A program made the position numbers and the translations under genes. A stretch of 39,612 nt of DNA from Chloroflexota bacterium (GTDB lineage Bacteria > Chloroflexota > Anaerolineae > Anaerolineales > DRMV01). The notes beneath the pieces were generated by a model. The model ran no database searches. It saw only the letters and a list, made by a program, of their open reading frames with translations, and was not told the origin of the DNA. Shown one piece after another: positions 16,551 to 24,421 of this stretch (its first letter is position 1; each line of letters begins with the position of its first letter). Where the stretch lies: NCBI GenBank assembly GCA_011322445.1, contig DRMV01000031.1, positions 1 to 39,612 on the forward strand, read 5' to 3'.

Positions 16551-18371
16551 ATGGAACAATTCCACTTACGCTGGCGCTCCCCCAAATCGTTCTCTCTGGG
16601 CTTTCTCCTTGCCCTTTTCCTGCTGGCTGTGCTGGCCACCCCAGCCCGAGCGTGGGATATCTGGTTGGTCACCGACCACAACCGCATCCTCGTCATTCGC
16701 GACGTCGAAACCTCTCCTCACCAGGAATACATCATCACCCACGACGACGTCCCCGACGCTCACACCCGCTTTGGCTACTTTGGCTTTGGCGATATCGGTT
16801 TTTCCCTCACCGGCAAACTCTACGGCATCTCGACCACCCTGGAACAAAAATCGCACCTTTACACCATCGACCTGAACACGGGGCACATCACCCAACTGCA
16901 GCCGCAACTGCCTTTCGAATGGGGCAACGCGCTGGAATTCGGCCTCCGGACGGACATCGGCTACATCGGCGGCGGGCTGGAAAGTTACCAGCCTTACCGC
17001 TATCTTGCCGGCTTCTACGCCTTCTACGACGAGAACCCGACCACCACCACCCTGTGGCACGACATGCGCGCCGACTACCCGCAAGGCGGCTACACCGGCG
17101 GCTACACCGAGGCCAACGGCTACCTCTACGCCATTTGGGGACAAGGCAACTGGAACTCGCATCAAACCTACCTGCTGCAAATCACCACCGACGCCGCGGG
17201 GAACTTTGTTTCTTACACCAACCTGGGTGACGCCGAAAGCCACGGCGCGCCCGAAGGCATCTGGGGGCTGAACAGCGATGGAGCGCACCTGTATGGCCTT
17301 TCCGGGCAAACCCTCTACCGCATCACCATCGAGAACGGCGTGGCTACCTACCACAAAGTGCTCGATTTCAGCCTGTTGCCCGGCGAACACGTCAACGGCT
17401 CTTCTTCGCAGATCGCCGACCTCTCCCTCAACCTTACAACCAGCACTTCCTCCCCCACCCCTGGCAACCCGTTTCGCCTCACGGTGAACATCCATAATGC
17501 CGGGCCTTACGACGCCAACAGCACCACAGCCCAGGTCACGCTGCCCGTCGGCCTGACGCTAGTCAACAGCAGCACCGCAACCGGCACCTTTGCGGCTACC
17601 TCAGGGGTTTGGGACGTGGGCACCCTGCCCGCCAACCAAAGCGCCACCCTTACGCTGACCGTCCAGCCAGAAGGCAGCGGCAGCCTGACCGTGCAGGCGC
17701 AAATCACCCATACCGGCCCCGTCGACCCTGACAGCATCGCCTCGGTGGGCTTCGCCGAAGACGACTGGCACGACGGCCAGCCAGACGACGATGAAAGCAC
17801 CCTTACCCTGCACGTTGCCTCACCACCGCCCACCCCCACGCCTCCCCCACCTCCACAAGGCGGCATCCTGCTGCCCGTCACTGGCCTCCCGCCGGGGCAC
17901 CTCACAACACTGAAGCCGCCAGACCACGCCTACGCCACCCTGACCCTCACGCTGGAAATCCCCGCCCTGGCCCTGCGTGCGCCCATCGTCGGCGTTCCCC
18001 AAGGCCCGCAGGGATGGGATGTGCGCTGGCTGGGTAACACGGTAGGCTGGTTGGAAGGCACGGCTTTCCCCACCTGGGCTGGCAACACCGTGCTTACCGG
18101 CCACGTCTGGAACGCCGCCAACACCCCCGGCATCTTCGTGAACCTCAAACGCCTGCGCTTCGGCGACCGCATCCTCATCCATGCCGGGGAATTGACTTAC
18201 ACTTACGAAGTGCGGGAAAACCGCCTGCTACGCCCCGACGACACTTCCCTCGCCCTGGCACACAAAGACTACAACTGGCTCACCCTGCTAACCTGTGAAG
18301 ACTACTCGCCTACAAGCGGCACCTACCGCTACCGCCGCATGGTACGCGCGGTGTTGACCACCGTCAAATAA
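16551..18371 (+). CDS. Secreted sortase fused to a propeller-like and a DUF11-type domain
   Basis: A 606-residue protein. Residues 1-36 form a signal peptide or anchor ending 'ATPARA'. About 37-285 is a repeated beta domain ('DIWLVTDHNRILVI', 'GYFGFGDIGFSLTGKLYGI', 'LYTIDLNTGHIT') resembling a beta-propeller. About 288-420 is a DUF11/CARDB-like Ig domain ('LTVNIHNAGPYDANSTTAQVTLP', 'TLPANQSATLTLTV'). Then come a Pro/Thr linker, an LPVTG pentapeptide (441-445) and a sortase domain to the end. Sortase residues are H518 ('LTGHVW'), C582 ('LLTCEDY') and an arginine in 593-599 ('RYRRMVR'). Sortases cut LPxTG-type signals and join proteins to surface amines; the class E-like form is the nearest. 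The start at 16551 is chosen because the signal peptide begins there; the frame is open further upstream over the HAD gene. No C-terminal membrane helix. Confidence 0.88.
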   Translation: MEQFHLRWRSPKSFSLGFLLALFLLAVLATPARAWDIWLVTDHNRILVIRDVETSPHQEYIITHDDVPDAHTRFGYFGFGDIGFSLTGKLYGISTTLEQKSHLYTIDLNTGHITQLQPQLPFEWGNALEFGLRTDIGYIGGGLESYQPYRYLAGFYAFYDENPTTTTLWHDMRADYPQGGYTGGYTEANGYLYAIWGQGNWNSHQTYLLQITTDAAGNFVSYTNLGDAESHGAPEGIWGLNSDGAHLYGLSGQTLYRITIENGVATYHKVLDFSLLPGEHVNGSSSQIADLSLNLTTSTSSPTPGNPFRLTVNIHNAGPYDANSTTAQVTLPVGLTLVNSSTATGTFAATSGVWDVGTLPANQSATLTLTVQPEGSGSLTVQAQITHTGPVDPDSIASVGFAEDDWHDGQPDDDESTLTLHVASPPPTPTPPPPPQGGILLPVTGLPPGHLTTLKPPDHAYATLTLTLEIPALALRAPIVGVPQGPQGWDVRWLGNTVGWLEGTAFPTWAGNTVLTGHVWNAANTPGIFVNLKRLRFGDRILIHAGELTYTYEVRENRLLRPDDTSLALAHKDYNWLTLLTCEDYSPTSGTYRYRRMVRAVLTTVK

Positions 18372-18396
18372 TTGCTTCCACTGCCTGCCCCAATCA

Positions 18397-18421
18397 CGCG
18401 CCCACCGCGGCGCGTTTTTTG
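18397..18421 (+). terminator. Rho-independent terminator after the sortase gene
   Basis: Stem CGCGCC (18397-18402) and GGCGCG (18409-18414) with a 6-nt loop, followed by seven bases of T/G with TTTTTT. It lies 26 bp past the stop on the plus strand. Confidence 0.7.
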
Positions 18422-18438
18422 TTTTTCAAAACATCCAC

Positions 18439-18467
18439 TTGACAAACTTTAGAATTCATGATACGAT
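18439..18467 (+). promoter_or_regulatory. Sigma70-type promoter of the regulator operon
   Basis: A perfect -35 TTGACA (18439-18444), a 17-bp spacer and -10 TACGAT (18462-18467) lie 27 bp before the next ATG. This is the best promoter match in the window. It sits right behind the terminator at 18397-18421, so a new transcription unit begins here. Confidence 0.75.
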
Positions 18468-18493
18468 GTTTAGGATTTCACAAGGAGGAGGCT

Positions 18494-18895
18494 ATGCCAA
18501 AAATTCCAGCCACCTGCCCGCTCTGCGGTGGGAAACTCATCGTCACCGGTTTGCACTGCCAATCGTGCGGCACCACCTTTCAGGGGCACTTCGACGCCCC
18601 CCGCAGCGGAAGCGCTTTCGACCGGCTGACGCCGGAGCAATTGCACTTCCTGGAAGTGTTCATCCGCAACGAAGGCAAATTCTCGCGCATGGAAAAGGAA
18701 ATGGGGCTTTCCTACCCCACGCTGCGCAACCGGCTGCGCGCCATCATCCGCACGATGGGCTACCAGCCAGAAAGCGACGCCAAACCCGCCTCGCGCCTTT
18801 CGCCAGCGGCCAAGCAACGCATTCTCGACGACCTGGAAGCAGGCCGCATCAGCGCCGAAGATGCCGTCCGCCTGCTCAAAGGAGAAGAAGCGTAA
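18494..18895 (+). CDS. DUF2089-type zinc-ribbon/HTH protein
   Basis: A 133-residue protein. The N-terminal zinc ribbon has two CxxC pairs ('CPLCGG' near 8 and 'CQSCGT' near 22). A helix-turn-helix-like middle follows ('LTPEQLHFLEVFIRNEGKFSRMEKEMGLSYPTLRNRLRAII'), giving a DUF2089 architecture, a predicted transcription regulator. The C-terminus 'ILDDLEAGRISAEDAVRLLKG' is a SHOCT-like tail. Nearly the same tail ends the next gene, suggesting the two interact or share a regulatory partner. ATG 18494 follows AAGGAGG (18482-18488). The promoter at 18439 precedes it. Confidence 0.85.
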   Translation: MPKIPATCPLCGGKLIVTGLHCQSCGTTFQGHFDAPRSGSAFDRLTPEQLHFLEVFIRNEGKFSRMEKEMGLSYPTLRNRLRAIIRTMGYQPESDAKPASRLSPAAKQRILDDLEAGRISAEDAVRLLKGEEA

Positions 18896-18931
18896 TTTTG
18901 CCCCTTTCCACGCTTCCAACTGGAGGTCAAA

Positions 18932-19963
18932 GTGACAATCCCTGATTTCGACCCCGAAGCCCTCGAAAAGAACATCCGCCAAACCTTGCAAAGCGCCCTC
19001 GCCAACGCCCCCTTCATTCGCGAGGAAATCCCCTGGGAAGAAGGCGACACCGCGCCCCTTACCCTCAGCGCCAGCGGCCCGATTCACGTGCAGGGGGAAG
19101 ACACATCCACCGCGCACGTCCGTGGCCTGGGAACCGCCCGCCACGACCGCCCGCGCGCTTTCCAGATCAACGGTCCAGCGCAGGTACGCGTGCCACGGGC
19201 AGCCCACGTCGTGCTCGAAAGCATTGCCGGGCCCGTGCACGTCGGCGGCCTCACCCGCGGCCAGGTGCAAATCGGGGAAATCAACGGCCCCATCAAGGTC
19301 AGTGCCACTCAGGCGTGCCTGGGCAACCGCATCAACGGCCCGGCCGATTTCAAAGAGATCACCGAGCGCATTGAGATCCAAAACATCCGCGGCCCCGTGC
19401 TCGTCACGCCCTGCCCGCCGCTGGTGCGGCTGGAAGACGTGCGCGGGCCGGTTCGCCTGCATTGCCCCGACCCCGCGGGCAAGCGTATCGTCGTGCACAG
19501 CAGCCGTTCAGTGGTCATCAAAGTGCCCGCCGATACAGAGATTCAAGGCACCATCCGCAGCGTGGGGCAGGTGCAGGTTGACCTCAAACAAAACACCTCC
19601 CGCCAGGACGCCAAGATTCAACTGCGTGCCGAGCATCCTGAGCGCGCCCTCACCGTAGACATCACGGCGGGGAAACAGGTCTACATTGGCCCCAACCCGC
19701 CGGAAATCAGCGAAAGCGCCATCGGTTGGGAACTGTTGGAAAAATTCCTCAACCTGTGGCGGGGGCGGGCCCAAAAACCCGAAAAAGCCGCAACCGCGCC
19801 AGCGGCCACAGCGCCGCAGCCCCAGGCCGAAGCCCCCAGCGCTGCGGCTTCCGACCCCGAGGAAGAGTTACGGCAGGCCCGCCAACGCATTCTACGCCTG
19901 CTCGCGGATGGCAAAATCAGTCTCGAAGAAGCCGAGCGCCTGCTGGACGCCCTCGAAGCCTAA
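18932..19963 (+). CDS. DUF4097-like repeat protein with SHOCT-like tail
   Basis: A 343-residue protein with no signal peptide. The body (about 40-250) is a run of short beta repeats, each with 'INGP', 'IAGPV' or 'IRGPV' at a turn. This is the pattern of the DUF4097/putative adhesin beta-solenoid family (YvlB-like). A charged Ala/Pro/Gln linker (about 275-310) leads to 'ILRLLADGKISLEEAERLLDAL', the same tail type as in the DUF2089 protein. GTG 18932 is used because GGAGG lies 5 nt upstream; no ATG exists nearby. Lying between a regulator and an ABC exporter, it may be a regulatory or envelope-stress partner. The ABC permease gene follows 29 bp later, so one operon is likely. Confidence 0.8.
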   Translation: MTIPDFDPEALEKNIRQTLQSALANAPFIREEIPWEEGDTAPLTLSASGPIHVQGEDTSTAHVRGLGTARHDRPRAFQINGPAQVRVPRAAHVVLESIAGPVHVGGLTRGQVQIGEINGPIKVSATQACLGNRINGPADFKEITERIEIQNIRGPVLVTPCPPLVRLEDVRGPVRLHCPDPAGKRIVVHSSRSVVIKVPADTEIQGTIRSVGQVQVDLKQNTSRQDAKIQLRAEHPERALTVDITAGKQVYIGPNPPEISESAIGWELLEKFLNLWRGRAQKPEKAATAPAATAPQPQAEAPSAAASDPEEELRQARQRILRLLADGKISLEEAERLLDALEA

Positions 19964-19992
19964 CGCCCCCCTTTCCGCCAGGAGCATGCCCC

Positions 19993-20769
19993 ATGGCCTC
20001 CGTACGGCTGTTCTTCATTGCTCTGAAAAAAGAACTGCACCTGATGCGCAGTTACGGCTTCAACACCTTAGCCGAGTTCGGCACCATTGCAATGTTCTTC
20101 GCGCTGCTCTACTTTGGCGCGCACGCCCTGGTGGGCAACCGTGGCAACTTCCAGGGCACCACAGAAGCCCTCATCCTCGGCTACTGGATCTGGGTCGGGT
20201 TGCTGACCGCTTTCAGCCAGTTCACCTGGACGATTACCACCTACGCTCAGCAAGGCCTGCTGGAACAACTCTTCATGACGCCGTGGCAGTTGCAGAAAAT
20301 CCTTGCCGTCGAAGCCGCGGCATCCTTCGTCATCAATACCTTCATCAACCTCGGCATGCTGTTATTCTTCATGCTTCTCACCGGCCGCTGGCTGCACCTG
20401 GAACCGCTGACCACCTTCCTCCTCTATCTCACCACCTTGCTGCCCGCCTACGGCATCGGCTACGCCCTGGCAGGTCTGGCCATGCGGTTCAAAAACATCC
20501 AGAGCGTGTTCAACATCGTGCAATTCATCGTCATTCCCCTGCAGGCCCTGCCGGTCAGCAGCCATCCGTGGCTCAACGTCTTCCCCTTTGCCCAGGGAAT
20601 GCACATGCTGCTGGAACACACCCGCACCGGCACCCTGTGGTGGCAATTCACCCCCGCCCAATGGGGCATCTTGCTCACGCAGGCCGCGGTGTACCTCGGG
20701 CTGGGGCTGGCCCTCTACCACTGGCTGGAAAGCGCCGCCCGCGAACGCGGCCTGCTGGCGCACTACTGA
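19993..20769 (+). CDS. ABC-2 type transporter permease
   Basis: A 258-residue membrane protein with six predicted helices of the ABC-2 exporter permease family. It starts with the coupling-helix type segment 'RLFFIALKKELHLMRSYGFN' and continues with helices at about 30-47, 60-80 ('LILGYWIWVGLLTAF'), 110-130, 140-165, 172-190 and 230-250. A conserved-style 'GLLEQLFMTPWQLQKILAVEA' lies after the second helix. AGGAG precedes ATG 19993 by 9 nt. The ATPase gene lies 76 bp downstream and completes the exporter. Substrate unknown; such pairs export drugs, lipids or polysaccharide precursors. Confidence 0.88.
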   Translation: MASVRLFFIALKKELHLMRSYGFNTLAEFGTIAMFFALLYFGAHALVGNRGNFQGTTEALILGYWIWVGLLTAFSQFTWTITTYAQQGLLEQLFMTPWQLQKILAVEAAASFVINTFINLGMLLFFMLLTGRWLHLEPLTTFLLYLTTLLPAYGIGYALAGLAMRFKNIQSVFNIVQFIVIPLQALPVSSHPWLNVFPFAQGMHMLLEHTRTGTLWWQFTPAQWGILLTQAAVYLGLGLALYHWLESAARERGLLAHY

Positions 20770-20845
20770 TCTTCCAGAATAGCTCTTCCCCTTTCCCGCC
20801 TCTTTGTTCTTTTATGGCTATACGAAATTCCGTTGAGTTGAAACC

Positions 20846-21832
20846 ATGACAACGCCCGCCCTGCTGGTCGCTCACCTTTCCAAAACCTACCCTGCCAAAA
20901 CGCCCGTTGAGGCCGTGCGCGATGTTTCCTTCCAGGTGGCCGAAGGTGAAATCGTGGCCCTGCTCGGCCCCAATGGCGCCGGCAAAACCACCACCGTGAA
21001 GTGCATCCTCAACCTGGTACGCCCCACCGGCGGCGAAGTGCAGGTGTATGGTCACGACCACAACGACCTCACCCGCCTCTACCGCCACGTCGCCGCGGTG
21101 CTGGAAGGCAACCGCAACATCTTCTGGCGGCTGACCCCCTACCAAAACCTGGAAGTCTTTGCCGCTTACGCCGGCGTGCCGCCCCGCCAGGCGCGGCAAG
21201 GCATCGAGCGTTGGCTGGCCTTCTTCCACCTTGAAGACTTCCATACCGAAGTGCGCCACCTTTCCCGCGGCAACCAGCAGAAAGTCGCCATTGCCAGCGC
21301 GCTGGTGCGCCAGACGCCCCTCGTCATGCTCGACGAACCCACCCTCGGGCTGGATGTCGAGGCCAAGCGCGAACTCGTGCCCATGATTCGCCGCCTGGCC
21401 CGCGAGGAAGGCAAGACCATCCTGCTGACTTCCCACCAGATGGACGTCGTCGAAGCCTTAGCCGATCGGGTCATCATCATTCAAGATGGCCAGGTGATTG
21501 CGGAAGGCACCCCTGCCGAATTGAAGCGGCTTTTCGACGCCAAAACTTACCGGCTGGAAATCCGGCTGGCAGGGGGACTTCCCCCGGCGGTGCAAGCGCG
21601 CTGGCGATTGCAAGAAATCGAAGCCGCCGACGGCTACCACGTTTTCAGCGTGGTGCTGCCCGACCCCCAACGCATCTATCGCTTGCTCGACGATTTGGAA
21701 GCCGCGGGGGCGGAACTGCTGTCCCTCCAGCCTGACATCCCCAACCTGGAAGAAGCCTACGTGCGACTGGTCCAGAGCAACGGGAACGGTCACACACCGT
21801 CGCCCGCCTCAGTTTCCCCTCCCAAGCACTGA
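20846..21832 (+). CDS. ABC transporter ATP-binding protein (ABC-2 export type)
   Basis: A 328-residue ATPase with Walker A 'GPNGAGKTT' (about 41-49), Q-loop region, signature 'LSRGNQQK' (about 139), Walker B 'VMLDEP' (about 159) and H-loop 'TSHQMD'. The signature motif departs from LSGGQ, as in many CcmA/NatA-like exporters. After about 235 it has a C-terminal extension ('YRLEIRLAGGLPPAVQ...', 'LLSLQPDIPNLEEAYVRLV') typical of ABC-2 ATPases, plus a short disordered tail. ATG 20846 has no good ribosome binding site. It powers the permease at 19993-20769. Confidence 0.93.
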   Translation: MTTPALLVAHLSKTYPAKTPVEAVRDVSFQVAEGEIVALLGPNGAGKTTTVKCILNLVRPTGGEVQVYGHDHNDLTRLYRHVAAVLEGNRNIFWRLTPYQNLEVFAAYAGVPPRQARQGIERWLAFFHLEDFHTEVRHLSRGNQQKVAIASALVRQTPLVMLDEPTLGLDVEAKRELVPMIRRLAREEGKTILLTSHQMDVVEALADRVIIIQDGQVIAEGTPAELKRLFDAKTYRLEIRLAGGLPPAVQARWRLQEIEAADGYHVFSVVLPDPQRIYRLLDDLEAAGAELLSLQPDIPNLEEAYVRLVQSNGNGHTPSPASVSPPKH

Positions 21833-21855
21833 AAAACGCCCCAAACGCCTCGTTG

Positions 21856-21890
21856 AAAAAACAGGGAACGGCGCAAAGAGCCGTTCCCTG
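21856..21890 (-). terminator. Rho-independent terminator of the PP2C gene
   Basis: On the minus strand a perfect 11-bp stem (21880-21890 with 21862-21872; 7-nt loop) is followed by TTTTTT (21856-21861). It lies 11 bp past the phosphatase stop. On the plus strand no T tract follows, so it serves the minus-strand gene. Confidence 0.85.
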
Positions 21891-21900
21891 TGGCGTTATG

Positions 21901-23511
21901 CTACCCCCCAGGCGTAGGCACAGGGGTCCAAGTCGGCAAAGTGCGCATCCAGGGCGGCAGGCTCTGGAAACGCTGCCACCATCCCGTCCCCTGCTCGCAC
22001 ATGGTGCGGTTGACCAACGGCACAACCACCACCGTCGTCGGCGAAAAACGGCGCAACTGGTCTTCGAAAGCCGTCCAGGCGCGTGGGTCCTTGTCGGGCG
22101 CCACAGTGGGCACATCAATGGTCTGGAAGACACGGAAATCCACTGGCTGATCAGGGGGCGGAAGCGTCCGTTGCTCGGCATACAGCACCTGGCGGAAGCG
22201 ACCCCACGAAGCCACGCTGGCCCAGAAGGGTTCACGTGCCGCCACGGGGATAAGCCCCATTCGTGCCAGCAGGCCGTAGAACGAGCCCCCTGGGCCAATT
22301 TCGCCGGTGCAGGCATAGACCCCAGCGGGGAGCGGCGTAAGGGAAGGCGTCACGGTGAGGCCCGGCGTAGCCGTCGCGGTCGGGGGTGCGATGGCTGCCG
22401 CGGTCGGCGCAGGGGCGAAGGTGGCCGTAGGGGAAGGTCGCGGGGAAGGCGTGGAAGCGGGCGGCTGGGGCGTGGGGGAAGCCATGAGGGGCGCGATCGT
22501 CGGCGCAGGGGCCAACAACGCCCGTCCCAGCGCGACGCCCCCCATCCCCACACCACAACCCACAAGAAAGAGCAACGCCATCGCCAACCACCAGCGACGG
22601 GAAAAGCCGCGGGGTGCAGTCGGCGCCGGCGGGGATGCCTGCCCTTCGGCAGGGGCTTCCGCTTCGGTTTCCGGCACGGGGGCGTCCTCGCCCAGCCTTT
22701 CCGGCGGGGGCGGCAGCGCAACGGGCTGGGCCGCGGCCAGGACTTCCGACAGTAGCGGCTCGCCGATTTCCACCAGCAGCGCCGAGATGTTATCGGCCCC
22801 TCCCGCGCGGTTGGCAAAAGCGATCAGGCGCTCGACCACCTCCTGCGGATTCCCCTCAGCGGCCAGATGGGCCAGATCTTCCGCCGAGGCGTAGCGGGTC
22901 AGCCCGTCGGAGCAAAGCAGCACCCGGTCGCCCGGTTGCAGCGTGCGGGTGAAGATATCTACCTCGGGCGCAGGGCGCCCGCCCAGGCTGCGGGTCAGCC
23001 GATTGCGAATGCGGGCTTCCCGCGCTTCTTCCGCCGACATCAGCCCTTCCCGCACCATCTCTTCCCCCAGATTGTGGTCACGGGTGATTTGCTCGGCCAC
23101 CCCATTGCGCAGCAGGTAGGCGCGGCTATCGCCCACGTTGGCGACAATGAGAGTGTGCTGCCACACCACCGCGGCCACTAACGTGGTCGCCACCGGCCGC
23201 CCCACAGCCTCTTGCTGGCTATACGCATGAATCTCGCGGCTGGCTTCCTGAATTGCCTGCGCCAACCGCTCCGCGGGAGGCACGTCGGCACGACGGTAGT
23301 AAGTGTAGAGCACCTTCTGCACCGCGTAGCGGCTGGCTCGCTCGCCATAAGCCGCGCCGCCCACGCCGTCCGCGACCACATAAAGGCGCCCGCTGGCGCG
23401 CAGCGTAGACTCATCGTGCGGCTCAAACCAGCCAAGAAAATCTTCGTTGTGTGCGCGCCTCCGCCCAACATCGGTCGCCCCCGCGGAAGTCACGCGGAAA
23501 ACCACATTCAT
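21901..23511 (-). CDS. Membrane-anchored PP2C-type Ser/Thr phosphatase
   Basis: A 536-residue protein. Residues 1-about 250 are a PPM/PP2C phosphatase with the metal-binding motifs 'DVGRRRAHNEDFLGW', 'YVVADGVGGAAYGE', 'ANVGDSRAYLL', 'LLCSDGLTRY' and 'GGADNISALLVEI'. A Pro/Glu linker leads to one transmembrane helix (about 310-335, 'WWLAMALLFLVGCGVGMGG'), a long Pro/Thr/Ala-rich external stalk and a C-terminal external domain (about 415-530, three cysteines in view). This resembles PstP/Stp enzymes that reverse Hanks-type kinases, with an added sensor-like ectodomain. ATG 23511 follows GGAGG; an upstream in-frame Met (23544) would precede that site. No kinase gene is in the window. Confidence 0.92.
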   Translation of the reverse strand: MNVVFRVTSAGATDVGRRRAHNEDFLGWFEPHDESTLRASGRLYVVADGVGGAAYGERASRYAVQKVLYTYYRRADVPPAERLAQAIQEASREIHAYSQQEAVGRPVATTLVAAVVWQHTLIVANVGDSRAYLLRNGVAEQITRDHNLGEEMVREGLMSAEEAREARIRNRLTRSLGGRPAPEVDIFTRTLQPGDRVLLCSDGLTRYASAEDLAHLAAEGNPQEVVERLIAFANRAGGADNISALLVEIGEPLLSEVLAAAQPVALPPPPERLGEDAPVPETEAEAPAEGQASPPAPTAPRGFSRRWWLAMALLFLVGCGVGMGGVALGRALLAPAPTIAPLMASPTPQPPASTPSPRPSPTATFAPAPTAAAIAPPTATATPGLTVTPSLTPLPAGVYACTGEIGPGGSFYGLLARMGLIPVAAREPFWASVASWGRFRQVLYAEQRTLPPPDQPVDFRVFQTIDVPTVAPDKDPRAWTAFEDQLRRFSPTTVVVVPLVNRTMCEQGTGWWQRFQSLPPWMRTLPTWTPVPTPGG

Positions 23512-23580
23512 GGCACCTCCTCGGCGCTCGTGCCTTGCCTGCAAGGCTTCGGCTTCACCGCCCCAACAGGCGATGGCGCC

Positions 23581-23589
23581 ATTATACCA
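23581..23589 (-). promoter_or_regulatory. PP2C gene promoter, extended -10
   Basis: On the minus strand TGGTATAAT combines a TGn extension with a perfect TATAAT. Transcription would begin about 65 bp before the ATG at 23511. No -35 match is seen. Confidence 0.55.
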
Positions 23590-23605
23590 AAGCGCCCCAC
23601 GCGCT

Positions 23606-23632
23606 CACGGCGCACCTGAGCGGTGCGCCGTG
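23606..23632. terminator. Strong hairpin between the helical-repeat gene and PP2C
   Basis: Perfect 11-bp stem CACGGCGCACC (23606-23616) and GGTGCGCCGTG (23622-23632), 5-nt loop. It lies 39 bp past the minus-strand stop at 23671, but no T tract follows on that strand; on the plus strand GTTTTTGTTTTG follows. Probably the end of the 23671-24255 transcript. Confidence 0.5.
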
Positions 23633-23670
23633 GCAGGGGGTGTTTTTGTTTTGTGATTCGAGACAAACCC

Positions 23671-24255
23671 TTAGGGCAAGAGGGTGTTGATGGTCGCGGC
23701 CTCGGCGGCGATGGCGTTGCCGTTGGTGGCCAGGGTGTTGCTGCTGCTCTGAATCATCTGGGCCAGGCTGAGGGAACTGTCGCTAATCAGGTACTCGCTT
23801 TCCACAATGCGGTCGGCCATCACGCCGATTTGCAACTCCGTCCAGAGGATGCGGTCGGCCATTTCGCCAATCCGGTCGGCCATTTCGCCGATGTCGTCCG
23901 AGAGCGCCAGGGTGGTGCCTTCCGAATTGTCAATGCGGGTGTTGATGTCGTCAGCGGTCACCATGATGGCGGCGGCATCTTGCTCGGTCTGGGAAGCCAG
24001 GGCGATGAGGTCGGCGGCCCAGGCGTTCACATCGGGGTTGCTTTCGTTGGTCTGAATTTGTGCGGCGTAAGCCTGAATGGCCTGAGAAGCGCTCACGATG
24101 TCGGCGGCCTGCTGGCTAATGGCCGTGGCCTGCGTCTGAATTTCGTCCCACGGATCGGTGGAAGGCACGAAGGAAGCCGCAGCGGCCGGGTGGGCTACTG
24201 CACCCACCACCAGGGCCAACACGAGGGAAGTCAGCAAAACGATTTTCTTCAACAT
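23671..24255 (-). CDS. Small secreted helical-repeat protein, function unknown
   Basis: A 194-residue protein with a clear signal peptide (MLKKIVLL..., cut near 'HPAAAAS', about 27). The mature part is almost entirely helix, with few charged or aromatic residues and many Ala, Ile, Asp and Gln. A repeated heptad-like motif lies at about 121-150, with 'IGEMADRI' twice in tandem and 'IGVMADRI' a little later, each 7 or 15 residues apart. This suggests an amphipathic or coiled-coil rod outside the membrane. I recognise no family. AGGAGAGAAAATC precedes ATG 24255. It is monocistronic, bounded by a hairpin (23606-23632) and the terminator at 24361-24388. Confidence 0.75.
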   Translation of the reverse strand: MLKKIVLLTSLVLALVVGAVAHPAAAASFVPSTDPWDEIQTQATAISQQAADIVSASQAIQAYAAQIQTNESNPDVNAWAADLIALASQTEQDAAAIMVTADDINTRIDNSEGTTLALSDDIGEMADRIGEMADRILWTELQIGVMADRIVESEYLISDSSLSLAQMIQSSSNTLATNGNAIAAEAATINTLLP

Positions 24256-24360
24256 GATTTTCTCTCCTTGAGGTCGCCCGCAGGCGAAGTTTTCGGTTTT
24301 GTGTGACGCTTATAAGACGGCCCCAGAAGAGAAAAGGTTACAACTTTCCCCCGGGAAAGC

Positions 24361-24388
24361 AAAAAAATCCCTCGCCAGGAGGGATTTT
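24361..24388 (-). terminator. Rho-independent terminator ending the Liv/CoA-ligase operon
   Basis: A perfect 10-bp stem AAAATCCCTC (24364-24373) and GAGGGATTTT (24379-24388) with a 5-nt loop. On the minus strand it ends in TTTTTTT, 33 bp past the stop at 24422. Confidence 0.8.
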
Positions 24389-24421
24389 CTCATCAGCACA
24401 AGGAAGGCAATCGTCGCGGGG

